A stretch of DNA of 13,668 bases, from assembly GCA_937127205.1 (NCBI GenBank), contig CAKZLS010000017.1, positions 1 through 13,668 of the forward strand. The letters are read 5' to 3'. This document shows positions 1 through 6,639 of the stretch, one piece after another (position 1 is the first letter of the stretch; each line of letters opens with the position of its first letter). A model generated the notes under the pieces. It worked only from the letters and a program-made list of their open reading frames with translations. It made no database searches and was not told the origin of the DNA. This stretch comes from an uncultured Rhodospirillales bacterium. GTDB lineage: Bacteria > Pseudomonadota > Alphaproteobacteria > Rhodospirillales > Defluviicoccaceae. The position numbers and the translations under genes were made by a program.

Positions 1-796
1 CTTGCCCCTGCGGCCCGAGACCTTCGGCAACATCCGAGATATCGGCTTCGGGATCATCGAGCCTGCGTTCGGCCATGGTTATCAGGGCAACACGGTCCGC
101 CGGGTCATCGAGGACGCGGACGTTCGACAGCACGAATACCCATTTGCCGTAAACATTGGGACGGCGGTATTGCCAGGGCGCGTCCGCGCCGTCGCGGTAA
201 TATCCTGTCGTAAAGAAGGTGATAACCGCCTCCAGATCGTAGTAGCCACCGACGGTGATCATGAAGTCCACTTGATCGGCAATCCCCGGTTCGAACAGGG
301 CTCCCACCATCGGGCCGGCGGCAAACGAGATCGCCGTCATCCCCAGTGGGCGCTCGGGATCCAGGGAATGGAGATAAATCGCCGCGTCGGCAATGATTCG
401 GGCGTCGCCGGCGTTGACCCGAAGCTTCCGCATATTGGGAAGGTCCGGCACCAGCACCTGGAAGCGCGCCCGGGCCAGGCTGTTGGCAAAGGCGACGAGA
501 CGGCTGTCATCCTTGCCGGTGGTCGCCAGCCCCGGCACCAGAACCAGCCCGGCAAGAGGTCCGGCCGTGGGGGAGGCTAGGGTATACAGATCGGCGACGG
601 TGCGCCGGCCATCAACGTCGAAATCAATCGTTTCGCGCCGAGGGTGCGGCGTGTTTTCTTTCAGCGTACTGGGTCCGTCTCCGGCACCGATATCGGCGAG
701 CAGCCGGGTCGTATCCACCAACCGGCTCGGCGAGCAGGCACTCACCACCGCCAACACGGTCAGGAGCGTCAGCCATCTATGAATAATGCGTGCCAT
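1..796 (-). CDS. Predicted lipoprotein with alpha/beta-hydrolase-like fold (3' end beyond the window)
   Basis: The reading frame is open from an ATG at 796 to the window edge, giving 265 residues and no stop, so the gene is C-terminally incomplete. The N-terminus is a lipoprotein signal: basic MARIIHRW, a hydrophobic stretch, then the lipobox VVSAC with the acylated Cys at 21. The mature part looks like an alpha/beta hydrolase. There is a strand ending in LVLVPG (about 84-89, possible oxyanion region), a strand VLVPDLP (114-120), and a possible nucleophile elbow TAISFAAGP with Ser157. That elbow is not a strict GxSxG, since small residues replace the glycines. The Asp and His partners cannot be assigned, because His may lie off-window. 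It starts 22 bp after another lipoprotein gene and is probably the distal gene of the argD-argF-hslO unit. No clear Shine-Dalgarno is seen. The substrate is unknown and catalysis is unproven. Confidence 0.7.
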   Translation of the reverse strand, partial: MARIIHRWLTLLTVLAVVSACSPSRLVDTTRLLADIGAGDGPSTLKENTPHPRRETIDFDVDGRRTVADLYTLASPTAGPLAGLVLVPGLATTGKDDSRLVAFANSLARARFQVLVPDLPNMRKLRVNAGDARIIADAAIYLHSLDPERPLGMTAISFAAGPMVGALFEPGIADQVDFMITVGGYYDLEAVITFFTTGYYRDGADAPWQYRRPNVYGKWVFVLSNVRVLDDPADRVALITMAERRLDDPEADISDVAEGLGPQGQ

Positions 797-818
797 GGCA
801 AGCCGCTCACCGAACCTT

Positions 819-1397
819 TCAGGTGACCCAGCCGGACAGGAACTTGTTGATGGCCTCGCTCATGGATGTGTCGAAATCCCGCATCGCGGCCTTGGTAAGG
901 TCGGTCCAGGCGCGGTCTCTCTCCTCCGCTGTCAGTCCCTCGCGGAGCGACCGGGTCTGGCTGACCCGCGCGCTGGCGCTTTTCAACCGCCGGCCCGACG
1001 CGCTGAGAATTTCCAGTTGCCCCTCCAGGGTGATGGTATAGCGTGCCGCCTGTTCGATCTTGACGCGGTCCAGCAGTCCCGTATCCGTCGGCAGGCGCTC
1101 CTCGACGACCGACGCCCTGAGAATGGTGAACCGGCCGGTATCGGACAAGCCCGCAGATTTGAGGCGATGGGCCGCCCACCGCCTCATGGCCTCCTCCGGC
1201 GGAACCGGAAAGCGATGGTCCACGTTGGGCGGGGCATAAGGCGGAGCGTATGACGATTGCGTATCGACAGCGATGACATCGAGGCGCATGGGCGTGAGAT
1301 GATCGAACGTCACTTGGGGAAGCGGCGGCGGTGGTTCGGACGCACAGCCGCCCGCGATCGCCAGAACCGCCAACAGCGGGAAAATGCGGATCTTCAT
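819..1397 (-). CDS. Small predicted lipoprotein of unknown function
   Basis: This encodes 192 residues. I chose the ATG at 1397 because it begins a clear lipoprotein signal peptide, MKIRIFPLLAVLAIAGGC, with lipobox AGGC and acylated Cys18. An AGGAG lies about 12 bases upstream. The frame stays open further upstream, but that extension runs through hslO and has no signal. After the Cys comes a short proline-rich linker (PPPPLP), then a mixed alpha/beta domain. Two YAPP repeats occur near residue 60, and a C-terminal helix rich in charged residues starts around 150. I do not recognise a named family. It lies 25 bp after hslO and 22 bp before the hydrolase-like lipoprotein, so co-expression is likely. 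Periplasmic, membrane-anchored localisation follows from the lipobox. Residue +2 is Ala, which does not suggest inner-membrane retention, so outer-membrane sorting is plausible. Confidence 0.75.
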   Translation of the reverse strand: MKIRIFPLLAVLAIAGGCASEPPPPLPQVTFDHLTPMRLDVIAVDTQSSYAPPYAPPNVDHRFPVPPEEAMRRWAAHRLKSAGLSDTGRFTILRASVVEERLPTDTGLLDRVKIEQAARYTITLEGQLEILSASGRRLKSASARVSQTRSLREGLTAEERDRAWTDLTKAAMRDFDTSMSEAINKFLSGWVT

Positions 1398-1422
1398 AAT
1401 AGCGGGGGGCTCCTGCGTATTG

Positions 1423-2346
1423 TTAAGCGTTTGGCGGGAGAGCCCAGAGCGACTCGAGATCTCCCTCGCTGAATTCGTATACGTCCTTACAGAACTCGCA
1501 TGTGACCGACAAACGGCCGTCTTCGGCCATCGATTCCACCTCGGCCCTGGGAAACGAGCACAACGTCCGCTCCACGCGCTCTCGCGAGCAACGGCACGCG
1601 TGGCGCAACGCCCGTTGACGATAGACGCGAACGCCGTCCTCATGGAACAGCCGATACAGGATATCCGAGGCGTTCAGATGCGGGTCCACAAGTTCGGCGG
1701 CGCTCACCGTGCTCATCATCACCACCGCGCGCCGCCAGTCATCGTCTTCCTCATCCGGATCGGCGGTGCCGCTGGCGGGGAGCCGCTGGATCATCAGCGC
1801 CGCCGAGCGGAGCGTGCCGGCCGGCCCCGTGTCGGATGGCGCGCACAGCGTGATTGCCGTCTCCAATTGCTCCGACTGGCGGAAATAGGTATGCGCGCAG
1901 TCCGTAAGCGTAGCGCCTTCCAGCGGCGTCATACCCTGATAGCGTTCGGTATCCGGTCCCTGATCGACGGTGAACGCCATGTGTCCCGCGCCAAGAAAGC
2001 GCGGAACCGGGCTCTCCGGGCCAGGGCCGGTATTTTCGAGGCGTTCGGGGTCGAAACGCGCGTAACCCCTCAACGCGCCGTCGCTGGTGATGTCCACGAC
2101 CAGCAGCGAAATGGGTCCATCGCCTTGGATCTGCAGGGTGAAGACACCGTCATACTTAAGCCCGCTTGCGAGCACCGCACCCATAGCCAGGGCTTCGGCC
2201 AGAATTCCGGCCACGGGCGCAGGATAGCCGTGACGGTCGAGCACGTCATCGACCGCCGGCCCAAGGCGCACCAGCCGCCCGCGAAGGCCCGGGGCCTCGA
2301 TCTGGAAGGGTTGAACGTAATCGGTGAAAACATCCGCGTGCTGCAT
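1423..2346 (-). CDS. hslO: Hsp33 redox-regulated chaperone
   Basis: This 307-residue protein matches Hsp33, a cytosolic holdase activated by oxidation, which releases zinc and forms disulfides. The N-terminal substrate-binding core is visible in ILAEALAMGAVLASGLKYDG (48-67) and in LQIQGDGPISLLVVDI, a very typical Hsp33 signature. The C-terminal redox switch has the four zinc-binding cysteines as CRC (Cys251, Cys253) and CEFC (Cys283, Cys286). Two extra cysteines occur at 150 and 168 and one at 263. An acidic insert, ADPDEEDDDW, lies near 195-204. The ATG at 2346 has a good AAAGGAA ribosome site. The gene lies 90 bp after argF and is followed 25 bp later by a lipoprotein gene. The argD-argF-hslO order is common in alphaproteobacteria. 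The 90 bp gap shows no clear promoter or terminator, so hslO is probably read with the arginine genes. Confidence 0.97.
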   Translation of the reverse strand: MQHADVFTDYVQPFQIEAPGLRGRLVRLGPAVDDVLDRHGYPAPVAGILAEALAMGAVLASGLKYDGVFTLQIQGDGPISLLVVDITSDGALRGYARFDPERLENTGPGPESPVPRFLGAGHMAFTVDQGPDTERYQGMTPLEGATLTDCAHTYFRQSEQLETAITLCAPSDTGPAGTLRSAALMIQRLPASGTADPDEEDDDWRRAVVMMSTVSAAELVDPHLNASDILYRLFHEDGVRVYRQRALRHACRCSRERVERTLCSFPRAEVESMAEDGRLSVTCEFCKDVYEFSEGDLESLWALPPNA

Positions 2347-2436
2347 AGGTTCCTTTCCGGCCGTCGGCGCTACCCCCTCGGGAACAAGGTGGTTGCCCGC
2401 CGCACACGATCCCTTCTCAAAGATAACCGCCGCCGG

Positions 2437-3348
2437 CTATCGGCCCAAGCACCAGGCGAGAATTCCTTTTTGGGCGTGCAGTCGGTTTTCCGCTTCGTCC
2501 CAGACCACCGACTGCGGGCCGTCCAACACACCCGCGGTGACCTCCTGACCGCGATGAGCGGGCAGGCAATGCATGAACAGCGCGTCCGGTTGGGCGCGCG
2601 CCATCAAGGCCTCGTCTACCCGGTAGGGACCGAGCAGATTGTGCAGGTTTTCCCCATCCGTGCTGCCCATGGACACCCAGGTGTCGGTCACGACAAGGTC
2701 AGCGCCTTCGACGGCTTCCTCCGGCGCCACCGTATAGGCCACGTCGCCGCCTTCGGTGCGTACCCAGTCAACCAAGCCGTCGCGGGGGTGCAGGGATTCC
2801 GGGCAGGCCAGGCGAAGCCGGAAGTTGAACCGAACCGCCGCGTGGACCAGGGACCGGGCCACATTGTTGGCGTCGCCGCTCCGTGCCACGGACCGGCCGG
2901 CGATCCCGCCTCTGTGTTCCTCGTAAGTCATGACGTCGGCCATCAGCTGACAGGGGTGGGACTGATCGGACAGCCCGTTGATGACCGGCACGGTGGCGTG
3001 CTGGGCCAGCTCCTCGAGGCTTCGGTGGTCGTTGGTCCGGTACATGATGATGTCCACGTACCGCGACAGCACGCGGGCGGTATCGGCAATGGTCTCGCCC
3101 CGGCCGAGTTGGGACTCCTGATCGCTCAGTAGGATCGCGTTGCCGCCGAGCTGCAACATGCCCACCTCGAAGGATACGCGGGTGCGGGTCGAGGGCTTCT
3201 CGAAGATCATGGCCAGGGTCCGGCCGCTCAGCGCCTTGCCGCTCTCCGGCACGCCGCCTTGCTTTACCGCCGAGGCTTTGCCCAGGATCTCACGAAGAGT
3301 CGTCGGGTCGAAGCGATCAAGATCCAGGAAATGCCGGGGCGCCGTCAT
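2437..3348 (-). CDS. argF: Ornithine carbamoyltransferase, anabolic
   Basis: The enzyme transfers the carbamoyl group of carbamoyl phosphate to ornithine, making citrulline in cytosolic arginine biosynthesis. At 303 residues the length is normal. The carbamoyl-phosphate site is seen as STRTR (53-57) and HPCQ (131-134). The domain-linking motif GDANNVARS lies at 158-166. The ornithine loop DTWVSMG lies at 222-228 and the catalytic HCLPAHRG at 260-267. All key residues are present. The start codon lies only 3 bp after the argD stop, which implies translational coupling. The anabolic role is inferred from pairing with argD and the absence of arcA or arcC nearby. No frameshift or truncation is seen. 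Confidence 0.98.
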   Translation of the reverse strand: MTAPRHFLDLDRFDPTTLREILGKASAVKQGGVPESGKALSGRTLAMIFEKPSTRTRVSFEVGMLQLGGNAILLSDQESQLGRGETIADTARVLSRYVDIIMYRTNDHRSLEELAQHATVPVINGLSDQSHPCQLMADVMTYEEHRGGIAGRSVARSGDANNVARSLVHAAVRFNFRLRLACPESLHPRDGLVDWVRTEGGDVAYTVAPEEAVEGADLVVTDTWVSMGSTDGENLHNLLGPYRVDEALMARAQPDALFMHCLPAHRGQEVTAGVLDGPQSVVWDEAENRLHAQKGILAWCLGR

Positions 3349-3351
3349 CGC

Positions 3352-4533
3352 TTAAGCCGCCTTCTCCGCCAGCGCGGCGCAACTGTTATCGAGGATCTCC
3401 AGCGCCTCCCTGACGTGACCGTCGCCCAACACCAGAGGCGGCAGCAGCCGTACGACATTGTCCCCGGCCGGTACCGTTAGCATGCCGTTATCGAACAGCC
3501 GGGCCAACAGGGCCGTGTTTTCCACCACGCACTTGAGACCGAGCATCAACCCGGTGCCGCGAACTCCGGCAAGAACCCCGGGGTGCCTGGCCACCAGATC
3601 GTCCAGCCCCTTGTGGAGCTCCGCGCCGATGGCCCGCACTTGCTCGAGGAAGCCGTCCTCGAGAACCACGTCGAGAACCGCGTTTCCAACCGCCATGGCC
3701 AGGGGGTTGCCGCCAAACGTAGTGCCATGGCTTCCCGCCGTGAGCGCCTGGGCCGCGGTTTCCGTGGCAAGGCACGCGCCCATGGGGAACCCGCCGCCGA
3801 TACCCTTGGCGACGGCCATGATGTCCGGGGTGATCTCCGCCCACTCGTGGGCGAACAGGCGTCCCGTCCGGCCCACGCCGCATTGAACCTCGTCCAGGAA
3901 CAGAAGCAATCCGAACTCGTCGGCGGCGGCGCGCAGGCCGCGCAGGAAGTCCGTGGTGGCCGGATGGATGCCGCCTTCGCCCTGGATCGGTTCGATGAGG
4001 ATGGCGGCCGTTTCCGGTGTGATGGCGGCGCGGACCTCGTTGAGATTGCCGAAGGGAACCTGATCGAAACCATCCACAACGGGGGCGAACCCATCCAGGT
4101 ATTTCGGCGACCCGCCGGCGGCGATGGTCGAAAGTGTCCGCCCGTGAAAGGCGCCGGCCACGGTGATAACGCGATACCGTTCCGGGTTTCCGGCCAGGTG
4201 GTGGTAACGGCGAACCATCTTGAGGCCGCATTCGATGGCTTCGGCGCCGGAGTTGCAGAAGAAAACCGAGTCCGCGAACGTCGCGTTCACCAACCGCTGC
4301 GCCAATCGCTGTTGCTCCGGAATGTGATACAGGTTCGAACAGTGCCAGAGACTTTCCGCCTGTTGGCGAAGCGCCGCTACGAGATGGGGATGGCAGTGAC
4401 CCAGCGACGCGACCGCGATCCCGGCCCCGAAGTCCAGATACCGCCGGCCATCGGCGGTATACAAGTAGGCGCCTTCGCCGCGTTCGAACGCCACGTCCAT
4501 CCGTCCGTAGGTGGGCATGACAGCGGGTATCAC
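3352..4533 (-). CDS. argD: Acetylornithine aminotransferase (class III, PLP-dependent)
   Basis: This is a 393-residue PLP enzyme that converts N-acetylglutamate semialdehyde plus glutamate into N-acetylornithine; relatives also act on succinyl-diaminopimelate. Motifs include the phosphate-binding NSGAEAIE (94-101), AFHGRT after the central strands, FLDEVQCGVGRTG with the ring-binding Asp214, AKGIGGGFPMG with the Schiff-base Lys243, and GTTFGGNP (270-277). I chose a GTG start at 4533, giving MIPAVMPTYGR, because GGAGG lies exactly 5 bases upstream. A longer TTG start at 4551 would swallow that ribosome site. An internal ATG five codons later is less well placed. It is the first gene of the argD-argF-hslO unit, with a promoter and a hairpin directly upstream. 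Confidence 0.97.
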   Translation of the reverse strand: MIPAVMPTYGRMDVAFERGEGAYLYTADGRRYLDFGAGIAVASLGHCHPHLVAALRQQAESLWHCSNLYHIPEQQRLAQRLVNATFADSVFFCNSGAEAIECGLKMVRRYHHLAGNPERYRVITVAGAFHGRTLSTIAAGGSPKYLDGFAPVVDGFDQVPFGNLNEVRAAITPETAAILIEPIQGEGGIHPATTDFLRGLRAAADEFGLLLFLDEVQCGVGRTGRLFAHEWAEITPDIMAVAKGIGGGFPMGACLATETAAQALTAGSHGTTFGGNPLAMAVGNAVLDVVLEDGFLEQVRAIGAELHKGLDDLVARHPGVLAGVRGTGLMLGLKCVVENTALLARLFDNGMLTVPAGDNVVRLLPPLVLGDGHVREALEILDNSCAALAEKAA

Positions 4534-4538
4534 AATGA

Positions 4539-4543
4539 CCTCC
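4539..4543 (-). promoter_or_regulatory. Ribosome binding site deciding the argD start
   Basis: The minus strand reads GGAGG, then the five bases TCATT, then GTG. This is the strongest Shine-Dalgarno seen in the window. Its spacing supports the GTG at 4533 over the upstream TTG and the downstream ATG. It lies directly after the T-rich tail of the leader hairpin, so the hairpin and the ribosome site are within ten bases of each other. Confidence 0.8.
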
Positions 4544-4548
4544 GAAAA

Positions 4549-4583
4549 CAATCAGGGCCGGCAGCGCAGACCGGCCCTCGTTG
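4549..4583 (-). terminator. GC-rich hairpin with T-rich tail in the argD leader
   Basis: On the minus strand, AGGGCCGG (4578-4571) pairs perfectly with CCGGCCCT (4561-4554) around a 9-base loop. A further CAA/TTG pairing closes the base across a 2x2 mismatch (4583-4581 with 4551-4549). The tail reads GATTGTTTTC, an imperfect uridine tract. By shape it is a modest intrinsic terminator. It could end read-through from the ABC permease gene. However, it lies downstream of the best promoter for argD, so it would sit in the argD 5' leader. It could then attenuate transcription, influence ribosome access, or stabilise the mRNA end. No competing antiterminator or leader peptide is evident. Confidence 0.55.
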
Positions 4584-4595
4584 AAGAAGGGCGCC

Positions 4596-4624
4596 ATGTT
4601 AGGGGCCTCGCGCACCGCAGTCAA
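4596..4624 (-). promoter_or_regulatory. Predicted sigma70-type promoter for argD-argF-hslO
   Basis: The minus strand carries TTGACT (4624-4619, five of six matches to TTGACA), a 17-base spacer, and TAACAT (4601-4596, four of six matches to TATAAT). Transcription would begin near 4589, leaving a leader of about 56 bases before the argD GTG. It lies 18 bases beyond the stop of the permease gene, in the only gap upstream of argD. I saw no obvious operator palindrome overlapping it. Confidence 0.6.
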
Positions 4625-4642
4625 CGTGGCTTTGCCGGGAGG

Positions 4643-5452
4643 TCAGGCCTTGAGCTTGTAGCCGGTGGCGAACATCCAGTAGCACAAAATCCACAGCCCG
4701 ATATTGACACCGGCCATCACGAAGATGCCGATCAACGGGTCCATGTCCGCTTGTCCGATAAAGCCATACCGGAAACCGTCGATCATATAGAAAAACGGGT
4801 TGGCGTGGGCGATGTCCTGAAACAGCGGCGGCAGCCGGTCGATGGAATAGAACGTGCCCGACAGGAACGACAGCGGCGTAACGATAAAGTTGGTGACCGC
4901 CGCCATATGGTCGAATTTTTCGGACCAAATTCCGCCGGCAACCCCCAGCAACGATAGCATCAGCGACGCCATGAATGCGTGATAGATGATAAAGCCGATG
5001 CTGTGGATATGGACTTGAACGAAGAGGCTCATGACCAAAGTCACGACAATGCCGACGGCAATGCCTCGGGTAACCCCGCCCATGGCGATGCCGAAAGTCA
5101 GTTCATGAGCATTGAGCGGCGGCATTAAGGTGTCGACGATGTTGCCTTGAACCTTGGATATGATCATCGAGGACGACGTATTGGCGAAGGCGTTCTGGAC
5201 AATGGCCATCATCACCAGACCGGGCGCGAGAAACTCCATGAACGGAACATCGCCCACCATTTTCACCGCGCCACCCAGTGCCAGCGCGAAGATGGCGAGG
5301 AATAGCAGCGTCGTCACCACCGGCGCGAGGATGGTTTGATTGTAGACCTTAGCGAACCGCCGCACCTCCCGCCAGTACAGCGTCCACAATCCGAGCCAGT
5401 TGGATCCGGTCAAGTTGGTTCCAAGGCCGGGTTCGGTTGGGTTAACGAGCAT
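4643..5452 (-). CDS. ABC-2 type transporter permease subunit
   Basis: This 269-residue inner-membrane protein has about six hydrophobic segments (near 40-60, 72-92, 122-147, 150-173, 183-204, 240-262). Typical ABC-2 features are the cytosolic N-terminal amphipathic stretch WREVRRFAKVYNQT and the region LSGTFYSIDRLPPLF (197-211), followed by NPFFYMIDGFRYG. It most resembles the YadH-like branch of exporters that work as dimers with a separate ATP-binding protein. No ATPase gene is present within the window, which is unusual because such pairs are normally adjacent. The gene starts 14 bp after the DUF481 gene and so probably belongs to that unit. The ATG at 5452 has no strong ribosome site, which fits coupling to the upstream gene. 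The transported substrate is unknown. Confidence 0.88.
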   Translation of the reverse strand: MLVNPTEPGLGTNLTGSNWLGLWTLYWREVRRFAKVYNQTILAPVVTTLLFLAIFALALGGAVKMVGDVPFMEFLAPGLVMMAIVQNAFANTSSSMIISKVQGNIVDTLMPPLNAHELTFGIAMGGVTRGIAVGIVVTLVMSLFVQVHIHSIGFIIYHAFMASLMLSLLGVAGGIWSEKFDHMAAVTNFIVTPLSFLSGTFYSIDRLPPLFQDIAHANPFFYMIDGFRYGFIGQADMDPLIGIFVMAGVNIGLWILCYWMFATGYKLKA

Positions 5453-5466
5453 ATCGTATCATTCGG

Positions 5467-6618
5467 TCAATTTGCTTCGAAACTGTAGACGATCGAGGCG
5501 AGGCCCGTGGTGTCGGTTTTCTTCGCGTCGTCGCCGGGCGCGGTATCGTGACGCACTTCGTAGGACAGACGTGCTGCGAGGTCCCCGAACACTTTTAGCG
5601 TCAACGCGGTCACGTTGTCTAACCGTGTGCGTTCGGCACCGGAAGTGATGCCGAAATTATTCGTGAATTTGGTGTTCTCGGTTATTATCCACTCGAAGTT
5701 CATAAACCCGACGCCGACGACTTCGTTGTTGAGATTTCCGCCGTCGTCCTGCTTTTCGCGGGTCTGCTGCATACCCGGTCCGGCCGCGACGTCCAGCTTG
5801 AGATCATCCGAATTCAACAGCCTGTAACCGGGGGCGACGGCTTCGGTGAGGATCCATTGAAAACCGTCGTTCTTGTCGTCCACATATCGCACGTAGCCCA
5901 AGCCGAAGAACCGGTCGGTGATATTATAGAGTGGGCGTGCCGATGTGACGAATCGACGTTCCGTCGTTGTACCGCTGTCGTTAAGAAGATTATAGCTGGC
6001 CTTCAATCTGTTTTCCCAATTTCCTGGCGCCCATACCAGCTGGGCGCCCAAGCGTAGGGAGTCGTTTTTGGTGTTGCCGGTGTTGTGGGCGGCACCGAGT
6101 TCACCTTCGCCTGACCAAAGCGGAACCTGTTCGGCTTGCGATGCGTCGTCCGCCGCCGCCTCGGCGGTTTCAATGGCGGCGTCTCCCAAGTCGGCAACCG
6201 GCGGTGGATCGATTGCCGTTACCTCAGCCGGGTCGGGCACGGGGATCGGTGTCGGCATGGAGGCCGGCGCGGCGACGGCTGCCTCAGGCGGCGTCGGTGC
6301 AGGTTCGGTGAACTGGCTGGCGACCGCCGGGAAAGCGGTGCCGACGGTAGCCAGGATCGCATCGCGGCGTTCGGGAACCAGTTCCATGGCTTCGGCGACG
6401 ATGTCGGCGGTTCTTTCCGGTTGCTGAGAGATCGCCGAAAAAATCAGGGCGTACATGGCCCCGGTGTCGTCCCGATCGGCGGCGCCACGGATTGCCGTCG
6501 ACTGCGTATTCGATAACGCGCCAACCGCCGCCGAAAGTATCGTTGTTGTCCAGCATAGGAAGGCCAGAACAAATCCGCAGCGCACAAGGATCCCGAAGGC
6601 ACTGATTCTTAGCAGCAT
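5467..6618 (-). CDS. DUF481-family outer-membrane beta-barrel protein with N-terminal helical extension
   Basis: This encodes 383 residues. An N-terminal hydrophobic segment (about 9-34) looks like a signal peptide, though the cleavage site is unclear. Residues 45-101 form a helical, repeat-like region with prolines at 67, 82 and 97, an exact 15-residue spacing (QQPERTADIV, LVPERRDAIL, AFPAVASQF). A Pro/Ala/acidic linker spans about 102-165. From about 168 the sequence fits DUF481 (YdiY-like): WSGEGELGAAHNTGNT, then alternating strands with aromatic residues such as FGLGYVRYVDD, and the end GLASIVYSF followed by EAN. DUF481 proteins are typically salt- or stress-linked barrels of unknown function. 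The ATG at 6618 has a GAGA-rich ribosome site. It lies 21 bp after the MscS gene and 14 bp before the permease gene. The linker may let the N-terminal part reach other envelope components. Confidence 0.85.
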   Translation of the reverse strand: MLLRISAFGILVRCGFVLAFLCWTTTILSAAVGALSNTQSTAIRGAADRDDTGAMYALIFSAISQQPERTADIVAEAMELVPERRDAILATVGTAFPAVASQFTEPAPTPPEAAVAAPASMPTPIPVPDPAEVTAIDPPPVADLGDAAIETAEAAADDASQAEQVPLWSGEGELGAAHNTGNTKNDSLRLGAQLVWAPGNWENRLKASYNLLNDSGTTTERRFVTSARPLYNITDRFFGLGYVRYVDDKNDGFQWILTEAVAPGYRLLNSDDLKLDVAAGPGMQQTREKQDDGGNLNNEVVGVGFMNFEWIITENTKFTNNFGITSGAERTRLDNVTALTLKVFGDLAARLSYEVRHDTAPGDDAKKTDTTGLASIVYSFEAN

Positions 6619-6639
6619 ACTCTGTCTCTCAAACGTGGA

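Noticed and set aside
2..580. Plus-strand open frame of 192 codons at the left edge
   Set aside because: It is antisense to a minus-strand frame that has a lipoprotein signal and hydrolase-like strands and is open to the edge.
1398..1643. Upstream extension of the small lipoprotein to an ATG at 1643
   Set aside because: The extension overlaps hslO in another frame and would bury the lipoprotein signal peptide that starts at 1397.
1384..3132. Long plus-strand open frame of 582 codons
   Set aside because: It is antisense to hslO and argF, both of which show full family motifs. The translation is rich in Arg, His and Gly with no domain, as expected for a GC-rich shadow frame.
4534..4551. TTG start of argD at 4551
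   Set aside because: It would place the GGAGG inside the coding region and add residues not typical of the family. The GTG at 4533 has ideal spacing.
3583..4584. Plus-strand open frame of 333 codons
   Set aside because: It lies opposite argD, whose PLP-binding motifs are all intact. No ribosome site or domain was seen.
4534..4642. ArgR-type operator upstream of argD
   Set aside because: I found no AT-rich palindromic arginine box. Many alphaproteobacteria appear to lack ArgR, so none is expected.
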